Assembly (NCBI GenBank): GCA_041165405.1
Contig: JBEANL010000011.1
Span: 1-24,723, forward strand
Direction: 5' to 3'
Origin: Methylopumilus sp009926035
Lineage (GTDB): Bacteria > Pseudomonadota > Gammaproteobacteria > Burkholderiales > Methylophilaceae
DNA: 24,723 nt
Positions 1 to 6,595 of the stretch are shown here, in pieces. Position numbers and translations under genes: made by a program. The notes under the pieces are model-generated. The model ran no database searches. It saw nothing but the letters and a program-made list of their open reading frames with translations, and was not told where the DNA came from. The first letter of the stretch is position 1, and every line of letters starts with the position of its first letter.

Positions 1-86
1 GTAAGTGTTGTCTTACCATGGTCAACGTGACCAATTGTGCCAACGTTCACATGGGGTTTGGTACGTTCAAATTTGCCTTTTGCCAT
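1..86 (-). CDS. tuf: Elongation factor Tu, N-terminal 28 codons (partial)
   Basis: This is the 5' end of an EF-Tu gene running off the left edge of the window. The visible residues start [19 protein letters not shown] and continue through the P-loop GHVDHGKTT, which binds GTP. EF-Tu delivers aminoacyl-tRNA to the ribosome. The ATG is preceded by AAGGA at 94-98 with a 7-base spacer, a good ribosome binding site. It follows tRNA-Thr(GGT), the arrangement known from tufB operons in beta- and gammaproteobacteria. Only the first part of the G domain can be checked. Confidence 0.97.
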
Positions 87-93
87 AATGTTG

Positions 94-98
94 TCCTT
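94..98 (-). promoter_or_regulatory. Ribosome binding site of tuf
   Basis: AAGGA on the minus strand, 7 bases before the tuf ATG at 84-86. It is one of the clearer Shine-Dalgarno sequences in the window and fixes the tuf start. Confidence 0.75.
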
Positions 99-127
99 AA
101 TTAATTACATTCTTCAAAATAATCTAC

Positions 128-202
<75 letters not shown>

Positions 203-224
203 GTGTCCAAATTCTCAAAATATC

Positions 225-300
225 TGGAGCGGGCGACGAGGTTCGAACTCGCGACATTTAGTTTGGAAAACTAATGCTCTACCAGCTGAGCTACACCCGC
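225..300 (-). tRNA. glyT: tRNA-Gly(TCC)
   Basis: 76 bases on the minus strand. Acceptor GCGGGTG pairs with CGCCCGC, the anticodon stem TTAGT/ACTAA surrounds loop TTTCCAA (anticodon TCC), and T stem GCGAG/CTCGT flanks a normal TTCGAAC loop. Discriminator T is followed by encoded CCA at 225-227. It lies 22 bases upstream of tRNA-Thr(GGT) and 49 bases downstream of tRNA-Tyr, so the three are probably cut from one transcript. Confidence 0.96.
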
Positions 301-349
301 ACACCCATGGATCTAATCTCCACGTCACCTCAAAAGAGGCTATTACTCA

Positions 350-434
350 TGGTGGAGGGGGAAGGATTCGAACCTTCGTACTCAGAGAGAACGGATTTAC
401 AGTCCGTCGCCTTTAACCACTCGGCCACCCCTCC
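350..434 (-). tRNA. tyrU: tRNA-Tyr(GTA)
   Basis: An 85-base class II tRNA with a long variable arm on the minus strand. Acceptor GGAGGGG pairs perfectly with CCCCTCC, the anticodon stem ACGGA/TCCGT surrounds loop CTGTAAA (anticodon GTA), and the T arm is GAAGG-TTCGAAT-CCTTC. CCA is encoded at 350-352. A near-consensus sigma-70 promoter ends about 15 bases upstream (449-477), so this gene may be the first of its own unit with tRNA-Gly, tRNA-Thr(GGT) and tuf. Confidence 0.96.
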
Positions 435-448
435 AAACCGAACCCTAA

Positions 449-477
449 ATTATGTTGGTTTTTTAGACTTTTGTCAA
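449..477 (-). promoter_or_regulatory. Sigma-70 promoter for tRNA-Tyr-Gly-Thr-tuf
   Basis: On the minus strand TTGACA (472-477) is followed after exactly 17 bases by CATAAT (449-454), a perfect -35 and a 5-of-6 -10. The expected transcription start, near 442, lies just upstream of the 5' end of tRNA-Tyr at 434. The 86-base spacer holding it is the longest in the tRNA cluster. The promoter is inferred from sequence only. Confidence 0.75.
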
Positions 478-520
478 ACTAATGAGGGACTTATAGAAAG
501 GGAATAAATACGAACTAAGA

Positions 521-596
521 TGGTGCCGGATGTCGGAATCGAACTGACGACCTTCGCATTACAAGTGCGCTGCTCTACCAACTGAGCTAATCCGGC
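521..596 (-). tRNA. thrU: tRNA-Thr(TGT)
   Basis: 76 bases on the minus strand with acceptor GCCGGAT/ATCCGGC, D stem GCTC/GAGC, anticodon loop CTTGTAA (anticodon TGT), T loop TTCGATT, discriminator A and encoded CCA at 521-523. It is the first tRNA of the tuf-linked cluster. Two pairs are non-canonical: G27-A43 at the base of the anticodon stem and A52-C62 inside the T stem (bases 545 and 535). The overall fold remains convincing. Whether it is fully functional cannot be told from sequence. Confidence 0.92.
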
Positions 597-612
597 GTTA
601 TCAGGAGGCGCT

Positions 613-621
613 ACTATACCA
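613..621 (-). promoter_or_regulatory. Extended -10 promoter of tRNA-Thr(TGT)
   Basis: The minus strand carries TGGTATAGT: an extended -10 (TGn) plus TATAGT at 613-618. The bases after it, AGCGCC, make a GC-rich discriminator in otherwise AT-rich DNA, the usual mark of stringently controlled stable-RNA promoters. The predicted start is near 606, about ten bases before the tRNA. No good -35 is visible, which is common for extended -10 promoters. Confidence 0.6.
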
Positions 622-646
622 ATTTATTTAAATTTGAACTAGTTTT

Positions 647-1033
647 TTAGCTCTTAACTAGGGTTAATTTAGGTTTATTGGGTGATTTTTTTGTTTTTTT
701 TAAGTCTATTTCTTGATCTTCTTTCACTTCAAAGAACAATCCTTCACCGTTTTCTTTAGCATAAATACCCTCAACAGCTGATATAGGCAAGTATAAATTT
801 TCAGGCGCACCATTAAATCTAGCTGTAAAGGTAATTGCTTCATCCCCCATTAGCAAATCTTTAATAGATTCAGGACTTAAATTAAGAAGAATTTTTCCAT
901 CCTTAATAAAAGCCCTGGGTGCTAGGGTATTTTGATCTATTTTTACAAGCAGGTAAGGTGTGAATTGTTCAGCAACACACCATTCATATATCGCCCTTAC
1001 AAGATAAGGTTTGGTCGAAGCTGATTTTGTCAT
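647..1033 (-). CDS. sspB: ClpXP protease specificity-enhancing factor SspB
   Basis: 128 residues. The N-terminal two thirds match the SspB fold that binds ssrA-tagged proteins (start MTKSASTKPYLVRAIYEW; core ILLNLSPESI). A lysine-rich linker of about 20 residues follows, ending in PKLTLVKS, the short tail that docks on the ClpX N-domain. SspB delivers ssrA-tagged products of stalled ribosomes to ClpXP. The gene starts 10 bases after the sspA stop, the usual sspAB pair. No hairpin terminator is visible after its stop; the tRNA promoter follows within about 30 bases. Confidence 0.96.
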   Translation of the reverse strand: MTKSASTKPYLVRAIYEWCVAEQFTPYLLVKIDQNTLAPRAFIKDGKILLNLSPESIKDLLMGDEAITFTARFNGAPENLYLPISAVEGIYAKENGEGLFFEVKEDQEIDLKKTKKSPNKPKLTLVKS

Positions 1034-1043
1034 TGATACTAAA

Positions 1044-1643
1044 TTATTTTCTCATTGCTTTTTCTGAAGGAGTCATTGCATCAGCATAAAGTGGTCTTGA
1101 AAATAATTTCTCCGCATACTTAAGTAATGGTGCTGCTTGATTTGGAAGCTCAATACCATAATGACCTAAACGCCATAATAAAGGAGCGATTGCAACATCT
1201 AACATTGAAAATTCATCGCTCAATAAATGTTGTTGTTTAGAAAAAATAGGAACAATCAAAAGGAGATTATCGCGTACATGTTTTCTCGCGATCTCTTTAG
1301 CTGATTCATCTGTTGATTCTAAATCCGGGATATGAACAAATAATTGTTTTTCAAAATCACTTAAAAATAAGCGTGCTCTCGCTCTCATTACCGGGTCAGC
1401 CGGCATAAGCTGAGGATGAGGAAAGCGTTCGTCAATATATTCATTAATAATATTAGCGTCCGTTAGTACGAGATCTCTTTCCACTAATACTGGAACAGAG
1501 TTGTGCGGACTTAATATAGCTAAATCTTCCGGTTTATTTGCTAAGTCGACATCAACAACTTCGAAATCCATGCCCTTTTCAAATAAAACAATTCTGCAGC
1601 GATGGCTAAAAGGATCAATCGAACCTGAATATAATTTCATCAT
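1044..1643 (-). CDS. sspA: Stringent starvation protein A (GST fold)
   Basis: 199 residues with a glutathione-S-transferase fold: thioredoxin-like N-terminal part (MKLYSGSIDPFSHRCRIV, then HNSVPVL with the cis-proline) and a helical C-terminal domain with FSMLDVAIAPLLWRL. The PHP motif at residues 75-77 (FPHPQLMP) is the exposed pocket of SspA, which binds RNA polymerase rather than acting as a GST. It begins two bases after the petC stop and is followed by sspB, so it is probably cotranscribed with petABC. Two consecutive ATG codons (1641-1643 and 1638-1640) make the exact start ambiguous by one codon. Confidence 0.95.
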   Translation of the reverse strand: MMKLYSGSIDPFSHRCRIVLFEKGMDFEVVDVDLANKPEDLAILSPHNSVPVLVERDLVLTDANIINEYIDERFPHPQLMPADPVMRARARLFLSDFEKQLFVHIPDLESTDESAKEIARKHVRDNLLLIVPIFSKQQHLLSDEFSMLDVAIAPLLWRLGHYGIELPNQAAPLLKYAEKLFSRPLYADAMTPSEKAMRK

Positions 1644-1645
1644 AA

Positions 1646-2350
1646 TTATTTAATATCTTTCCAAAATTCTTTCTTGAGATTGACTGTTAAAACTAATAAC
1701 AAGCCGAGGAATAACAAAACATAATACCCCATATGGAGTCTTTTTAGCTTTGATGGTTCTGACATGAATGTAAGATAATTTACAAGATCTCCTATAAGCG
1801 CATCATATTCCTTTACTGAAAGCGTGCCTGGTTTAACAAGCTCCAAAGTATGATGCTCTTCATTTAACTTTTGATCGCCTTGTAATTTCCACAAAATATG
1901 AGGCATAGCTGTTTTATCAAAAACAGTATTATTCCATCCGGTGGGTCGAGATGAGTCGCGATAGTATCCTCTTAAATAACTATAAACCCAGTCCGCACCT
2001 CTTGCTCTTACTTCAACAGAAAGGTCAGGCGGATTTGCGCCAAACCAAGCCTTAGCATCTTTTTTGGTCATTGCAATTTTCATGGGCTCGCCAATTTTTT
2101 CTGCTGTGAAAAGTAAATTCTCTTTAATCAAATTATCAGATAAGCCGATATCTTTTAAACGGTTATATCTCATATAGTTTGCGCTGTGGCAATTCAAACA
2201 ATAATTGATAAATGTCTTAGCACCTCTTTGAAGAGAAGCTTGATCATTTAAATCGATAGGTGCTTTATCTAATATTAAATGCTCATTCGCAAATCCAACG
2301 TTTGAAAAAATAAAAGTAATTATTAAAAATAACTTAGTTAAAATTTTCAT
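1646..2350 (-). CDS. petC: Cytochrome c1 of the bc1 complex
   Basis: 234 residues: a Sec signal peptide (about 1-21, cleaved near GFA-NEH), the haem attachment site CLNCH at residues 51-55, a probable axial Met149 in TAMPHILW, and a C-terminal membrane anchor at about 207-225 followed by lysines. The haem domain therefore sits in the periplasm and passes electrons from the Rieske centre to soluble cytochrome c. Its ATG overlaps the petB stop by four bases (ATGA), indicating translational coupling. Haem attachment would rely on the ResB/CcsA system encoded at 19052-22136. Confidence 0.97.
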   Translation of the reverse strand: MKILTKLFLIITFIFSNVGFANEHLILDKAPIDLNDQASLQRGAKTFINYCLNCHSANYMRYNRLKDIGLSDNLIKENLLFTAEKIGEPMKIAMTKKDAKAWFGANPPDLSVEVRARGADWVYSYLRGYYRDSSRPTGWNNTVFDKTAMPHILWKLQGDQKLNEEHHTLELVKPGTLSVKEYDALIGDLVNYLTFMSEPSKLKRLHMGYYVLLFLGLLLVLTVNLKKEFWKDIK

Positions 2351-3651
2351 TTGTAACTGACCCTTGAAGGAACTGGTTTTGTTTTATCTTTTTTACTGTA
2401 GTAAGGCATCAGTGCAAAAAATAAGAAATAAGTAATTGTGAAAATTCGAGCAACAACTGTAGCTTTATCAACACCGCCAATCACTGGAATTGCATTGGAG
2501 AATTGACCCCAAACGTTTGATGGGACAGTGCCTAAATATCCCAAAACAAAAAAGCTCAGAACAAATAATGCAATCCATTGTTTAAACAAATTACCTTTGT
2601 AACGAATTGATTTAACTTTACTTTTATCTAGCCAAGGCAAGAATGCAAATGCAATTACCGAAAGCCCCATTGCGGCAACGCCTGGAAATTGAGAATTGAA
2701 TATAGGTGGCACGGCACGAAGAATTGAATAATAAGGTGTGAAATACCAAACAGGCGCAATATGCGCAGGTGTTTTTAATGGGTCAGCAGGAATAAAATTA
2801 TTAGCCTCTAAAAAGTAGCCTCCCATTTCTGGCAAGTAAAAAACAATCAGAGCAAATACAATCAGAAATACTGAAACACCAATTAAATCTTTCACGGTGT
2901 AATAAGGATGAAAAGGAATACCATCTAGAGGAATGTTTGTTTTTTTATCAAGATTCTTTTTAATTTCAATGCCATCCGGATTATTAGAGCCAACTTCATG
3001 CAGAGCAACTAGGTGAACGAATACAAGGCCTAAAAGCGCTATAGGAAGCGCAATCACATGAAATGCAAAGAAGCGATTTAGTGTTGCATCTGAAACTAAA
3101 TAATCACCCCTAAGCCACTCTGATAAATCTGGGCCTATAAATGGTACAGTTGAAAACAGGTTCACAATAACTTGCGCCCCCCAATAAGACATTTGGCCCC
3201 AAGGCAAAAGATATCCAAAAAAAGCTTCGCCCATCAAACATAGAAAAATAGCCACACCAAAAAGCCATAAGAGCTCTCTTGGATTTTTATACGATCCATA
3301 AATTAAAGCTTTAAACATATGGAGATAAATTACGACAAAGAATAATGATGCCCCCGTAGAGTGCATATATCTTATTAACCATCCAAAAGAAACATCTCGC
3401 ATAATGTACTCAACGGATCCAAATGCTAATTCTGCATCTGGCTTATAATGCATGGTCAACAAAAGGCCTGTAATTAATTGCAGAACAAGTGTTAATAGAG
3501 CAAGCGCTCCAAAGAAATACCAGAAATTAAAGTTTTTAGGTGCGTAATATTCTGTTAGATGATTTGTAATAAGTGATGACAAAGGGAATCTTTCATCCAC
3601 CCATGCCATTAATCCGCTTTTAGATTTTTTTGTTTTGATTTCTGTTTTCAT
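2347..3651 (-). CDS. petB: Cytochrome b of the bc1 complex
   Basis: 434 residues, the full-length fused cytochrome b with about eight membrane helices, not the split b6/subunit IV form. Haem ligands are His97 and His111 in one helix and His198 and His213 in another. The Qo-site motif is PVWY at residues 300-303 (APVWYFTPYYSILRA) in place of PEWY, a variant known in beta- and gammaproteobacteria. It oxidises quinol on the periplasmic side and reduces quinone on the cytoplasmic side. It starts 15 bases after the petA stop and overlaps petC by four bases. Confidence 0.98.
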   Translation of the reverse strand: MKTEIKTKKSKSGLMAWVDERFPLSSLITNHLTEYYAPKNFNFWYFFGALALLTLVLQLITGLLLTMHYKPDAELAFGSVEYIMRDVSFGWLIRYMHSTGASLFFVVIYLHMFKALIYGSYKNPRELLWLFGVAIFLCLMGEAFFGYLLPWGQMSYWGAQVIVNLFSTVPFIGPDLSEWLRGDYLVSDATLNRFFAFHVIALPIALLGLVFVHLVALHEVGSNNPDGIEIKKNLDKKTNIPLDGIPFHPYYTVKDLIGVSVFLIVFALIVFYLPEMGGYFLEANNFIPADPLKTPAHIAPVWYFTPYYSILRAVPPIFNSQFPGVAAMGLSVIAFAFLPWLDKSKVKSIRYKGNLFKQWIALFVLSFFVLGYLGTVPSNVWGQFSNAIPVIGGVDKATVVARIFTITYFLFFALMPYYSKKDKTKPVPSRVSYK

Positions 3652-3666
3652 ACTTTTCAGTCAGCC

Positions 3667-4266
3667 TTATCCTTTATTGTCTTCACCAATCAAGAGAGTG
3701 TTTTCATTAATATATTTATGTGGAGGGACTACGAGATTAATTGGTGCTGGAGATCCTTTGTAAACTCGACCAGCCAAATCAAATTTAGAACCATGGCATG
3801 GACAGAAAAATCCTCCATTCCAATTTTCACCCATATCACCTTGAGTTTGTAATTTAGCAGTAGGTGAACAACCTAAATGAGTACAGATACCGACTAAAAC
3901 AAGTAAATTAGGCTTTAGAGATCTTGTCGCATTCTTACAATAACTTGGCTGTTGAGAAATTACATCTAGATTAGGATCCGAAAGATTAGAGTCGTTTATT
4001 TTCAAACCATCTAACATTTCCTTAGAGCGATTAATAATCCATACTGGTTGGCCTCTCCATTCAGTCGTAATCATAGCTCCTGCTTCAATTTTACTTACAT
4101 CAACTTCAACAGGGGCTCCAGCTGCTTTAGCGCGTTCACTTGGGGTCATACTTGATAAAAAAGGAACAGTAATCGCTCCGGCACCAATCGCACCAGTCAC
4201 AGTAGTAGCTGCAATTAAAAAACTTCTTTTATTTTTATCTATTTTATCGTCTTGATGATTTGCCAT
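3667..4266 (-). CDS. petA: Rieske iron-sulfur subunit of the bc1 complex
   Basis: 199 residues with the start placed at MANHQDDKID. The [2Fe-2S] ligands lie in CTHLGC (C128, H130, C133) and CPCHGS (C155, C157, H158). The N-terminus has KNKRSFLIAATTV followed by a hydrophobic segment that stays as the anchor: a Tat-type signal, but with KR rather than RR. An upstream in-frame ATG at 4356 would add 30 residues, but a TATAAT box at 4336-4341 lies inside that extension, so the shorter start is preferred. No strong ribosome binding site is seen at either start. The gene begins the petABC-sspAB run and follows tatABC. Confidence 0.93.
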   Translation of the reverse strand: MANHQDDKIDKNKRSFLIAATTVTGAIGAGAITVPFLSSMTPSERAKAAGAPVEVDVSKIEAGAMITTEWRGQPVWIINRSKEMLDGLKINDSNLSDPNLDVISQQPSYCKNATRSLKPNLLVLVGICTHLGCSPTAKLQTQGDMGENWNGGFFCPCHGSKFDLAGRVYKGSPAPINLVVPPHKYINENTLLIGEDNKG

Positions 4267-4335
4267 GATCTTGTTGAAGTATGCTTTTATGAAATTAATA
4301 TGAATGAGAGAAATTAACTCTGCGAAATTTGCTTC

Positions 4336-4364
4336 ATTATACAAAATTTCATTCAAAATCTAAA
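4336..4364 (-). promoter_or_regulatory. Promoter of petABC(-sspAB)
   Basis: On the minus strand a perfect TATAAT (4336-4341) lies 17 bases after TTTAGA (4359-4364), a 4-of-6 match to the -35. Transcription would start near 4328, about 60 bases before the petA ATG. The 124-base gap between tatC and petA is the longest break in the run from mlaF to sspB, which fits a new transcription unit here. No clear terminator for tatC was found in the same gap. Confidence 0.6.
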
Positions 4365-4390
4365 TAGGAGCAGGACTAAATTAAGTCTTA

Positions 4391-5107
4391 TCAAGCCTTT
4401 AAGTTAATTCCTTTGGATACAAATAGGCCTAATTCATATAAAAACCATAATGGAATGGCTAAGCAAAATTGTGAGATCACGTCAGGCGGAGTTAAAATAG
4501 CACCGATAACGAATGCAATAACGACCATATAAGGCCTTGCCTCTTCTAAAGTTTTTACTTTCACCCATCCCAGAGTCACTAATATAAGAATAATTACAGG
4601 CACTTCGAATGCCAATCCAAACGAAATAAGCAAAGATAAAATAAGATCTAGATAATTAGAAATATCGATCATCAAACTTACGTTTGAAGGTGTCATCAGT
4701 ATGAAAAAATTAAATACAATTGGAAAAATTAGATAATAAGCAAAAGCCATTCCTACAAAGAACAATATGAAGCCACTTACGAAGGACAATAAAATTAATT
4801 TTTTTTCTTTTTTATATAGTCCAGGAGAAATAAAACGCCAAAATTGATAAAAAATAAAAGGGAGTGAGAGTAAAAAAGAAATAAAAGCTGTAATTTTGAT
4901 TGGTACTAAAAAGGTTGAAGTGAGTGCAGTGCTCACAAATTTATTACCATCTGTTAATTTAGCAATGAGTGGTGCTGAAAAAAAACTATAGATGTCATTT
5001 GCATAGAAACTTAAACATATAAAAATGACAATAAAACTGATCGCACTTCTAAAAAGAGTGTCTCTTAATTCAATGAGTTGCTGAATAAAAGGTTTAAAGT
5101 GAGTCAC
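4391..5107 (-). CDS. tatC: Sec-independent protein translocase TatC
   Basis: 238 residues with six predicted membrane helices. Hallmarks are LIELRDTLFRS near the N-terminus (Glu13), FISPGLYKKEKK (Glu101) in the first cytoplasmic loop, and FGLAFEVPV (Glu168); the first two form the twin-arginine signal binding site. The start codon is GTG, overlapping the tatB stop (GTGA). It lacks the long charged tail of the E. coli protein. TatC with TatB recognises folded Tat substrates. The likely neighbouring substrate is the Rieske protein, encoded next. Confidence 0.97.
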   Translation of the reverse strand: MTHFKPFIQQLIELRDTLFRSAISFIVIFICLSFYANDIYSFFSAPLIAKLTDGNKFVSTALTSTFLVPIKITAFISFLLSLPFIFYQFWRFISPGLYKKEKKLILLSFVSGFILFFVGMAFAYYLIFPIVFNFFILMTPSNVSLMIDISNYLDLILSLLISFGLAFEVPVIILILVTLGWVKVKTLEEARPYMVVIAFVIGAILTPPDVISQFCLAIPLWFLYELGLFVSKGINLKA

Positions 5108-5328
5108 CGAGATTTAATTGACTTTTTTTTAATTTCACGCTGAATTTTTTGAAGCTCTTTAAACTTTTCTTCTCGCTCAATTTCTTCTTTGAGCTTACCA
5201 ATATAATTTTGTGCTCTTCCGGTCAACTTACCTAAGACCTTGGCTACTCTAGGCAACTTTTCTGGGCCAATTACCATAAGCGCTGCAAAAAAAATAACAA
5301 CCAACTCCGAAAAAGAAACATCAAACAT
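5104..5328 (-). CDS. tatB: Sec-independent protein translocase TatB (short form)
   Basis: 74 residues: one N-terminal membrane helix (FSELVVIFFAALMVI), the GPEKLPRVAKVLGK hinge and amphipathic helix typical of TatB, then a basic coiled segment. Known TatB proteins are usually roughly twice as long, so the C-terminal tail is nearly absent. GPEKLP and the position between tatA and tatC favour TatB over a second TatA. Five bases separate it from the tatA stop and its end overlaps tatC. Confidence 0.92.
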   Translation of the reverse strand: MFDVSFSELVVIFFAALMVIGPEKLPRVAKVLGKLTGRAQNYIGKLKEEIEREEKFKELQKIQREIKKKSIKSR

Positions 5329-5333
5329 AAAAC

Positions 5334-5531
5334 TTATTTTCTACTGCGAGTTTTTGAAACTCCTCGACGCATTGTTTTAGTTTTAGATGTATTTTCGTCT
5401 TTGACTGCATCTTTAAAATTTTTAACAGCAGCGCCTAAATCACTTCCGATATTTCTCAATTTGCTTGTACCAAATATTAAAAAAACAATTAATAAAACTA
5501 TTAGCCAGTGTGTGATGCTTGAAAATCCCAT
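5334..5531 (-). CDS. tatA: Sec-independent protein translocase TatA
   Basis: 65 residues: membrane helix WLIVLLIVFLIF, the conserved FGTSKLRNIGSDLG hinge, an amphipathic helix, and a basic tail ending KTRSRK. TatA oligomers form the transport pathway of the Tat system. The ATG has a good ribosome binding site, GGGAG at 5537-5541, five bases upstream. It starts 12 bases after the HIT gene stop, as in other betaproteobacterial his-HIT-tat clusters. Confidence 0.96.
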   Translation of the reverse strand: MGFSSITHWLIVLLIVFLIFGTSKLRNIGSDLGAAVKNFKDAVKDENTSKTKTMRRGVSKTRSRK

Positions 5532-5543
5532 AATAACTCCCTA

Positions 5544-5876
5544 TTAAATTTTTGCTAGTTTTGAACTTCCACCATATACATGAAAATGCATATGAAAAAC
5601 TTCTTGGCCCCCTTCGATGCCAGAATTAATCATTGTTCGAAAGCCTTTTAATCCCATTTCTTTTGCTAATTTGGGTGCCAACAAAAGCATATTCGATATG
5701 ATTTCTTTATCCACTTCGCTACAGGTCATTAAATTTTCAATATGTTTTTTAGGCGTAATTAGAAAATGAACTTTATCGATCGGATGAATATCATGAAAAG
5801 CAATTAATTCATCATTCTCAAATATTTTTTTGCTCGGTATCGAGCCCTCAATAATTTTACAGAAGATACAAGTCAT
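5544..5876 (-). CDS. hinT: HIT-family purine nucleoside phosphoramidase (HinT-like)
   Basis: 110 residues. The start CIFCKIIEGSIPSKKIFE is that of the Hint branch, and the histidine triad is HMHFHV (H95, H97, H99), which hydrolyses AMP-linked amidates and AMP-lysine. Full length for the family. It sits six bases after hisE, at the end of the his genes, a location conserved in betaproteobacteria. Its link to histidine synthesis is positional only. Confidence 0.95.
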   Translation of the reverse strand: MTCIFCKIIEGSIPSKKIFENDELIAFHDIHPIDKVHFLITPKKHIENLMTCSEVDKEIISNMLLLAPKLAKEMGLKGFRTMINSGIEGGQEVFHMHFHVYGGSSKLAKI

Positions 5877-5882
5877 ATTATT

Positions 5883-6203
5883 TTAATCTCGGGGGCGACT
5901 TTCTTTCTCTTCAATACCTGAGGTACCTTCTCTTCTAGAAAGTTCATTCAAAATATCTTCCGCACTTAAATTTTTATGCGCCATTAATACTAGAGTATGA
6001 AACCATAGATCAGCAACTTCATGGATAAGCTCTTTGTTATCCCCTTGACGCGCGGCAATGATTGTCTCAAAAGCTTCTTCATTTACTTTTTTTAAAATGG
6101 CTTCCAATCCGTCACGATACAAAGAAGCTGTATATGATTTACTAGGGTCGTCTTTTTTTCTAGCTTCAAGTATTTCTGTAAGTTTTTTTAAAATCGTATT
6201 CAT
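5883..6203 (-). CDS. hisE: Phosphoribosyl-ATP pyrophosphatase
   Basis: 106 residues of the all-alpha MazG-like HisE fold. The metal-binding acidic helices are visible in KKVNEEAFETIIAA and KELIHEVADLWFHTLVLM. It removes pyrophosphate from PR-ATP, the second step of histidine synthesis. It is separate from hisI, as is usual in betaproteobacteria; enterobacteria fuse the two. Five bases separate it from the hisI stop. Confidence 0.96.
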   Translation of the reverse strand: MNTILKKLTEILEARKKDDPSKSYTASLYRDGLEAILKKVNEEAFETIIAARQGDNKELIHEVADLWFHTLVLMAHKNLSAEDILNELSRREGTSGIEEKESRPRD

Positions 6204-6208
6204 ATTAA

Positions 6209-6595
6209 TTATTTCTTATAAATATCTTTAGGTTCCTTAATTACGGGATAATCAGTAACCCACATATTTTTGTCATCTAACTTTTGATAAAAACAAGTTT
6301 CACGACCTGTATGGCAAGCAATGTTTTCAATTTGCTCAATTTTAAGTAGGATGACATCGCCATCACAATCAAGTCTTATTTCATGGACATTCTGCACATG
6401 TCCAGATTCTTCGCCCTTTTCCCAAATTTTTTTTCTGGATCTTGACCAATAAAAAGCTTTCTTATTTTTTTGTGTAAGTTCTAAAGCTTTTTGATTCATC
6501 CATGCAAACATAAGAATTTTATTTGTTCTATAGTCTTGAGCAATGACTGGGACAAGTCCATCTTTGTCCCATTTGATAGATTGTATCCAGCTCAT
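6209..6595 (-). CDS. hisI: Phosphoribosyl-AMP cyclohydrolase
   Basis: 128 residues. Zinc and magnesium site motifs are present: RLDCDGDVILLK (D76, C77, D78, D80) and ACHTGRETCFY (C94, C101), with the substrate loop YWSRSRKKIWEKGEESGH. It opens the adenine ring of PR-AMP, the third step. A monofunctional hisI. Its ATG overlaps the hisF stop by four bases (ATGA). Confidence 0.97.
   Translation of the reverse strand: MSWIQSIKWDKDGLVPVIAQDYRTNKILMFAWMNQKALELTQKNKKAFYWSRSRKKIWEKGEESGHVQNVHEIRLDCDGDVILLKIEQIENIACHTGRETCFYQKLDDKNMWVTDYPVIKEPKDIYKK

Noticed and set aside
4371..4390. GACT...AGTC inverted repeat after tatC as terminator
   Set aside because: Only four base pairs with an AT loop and no T-run; too weak to call.
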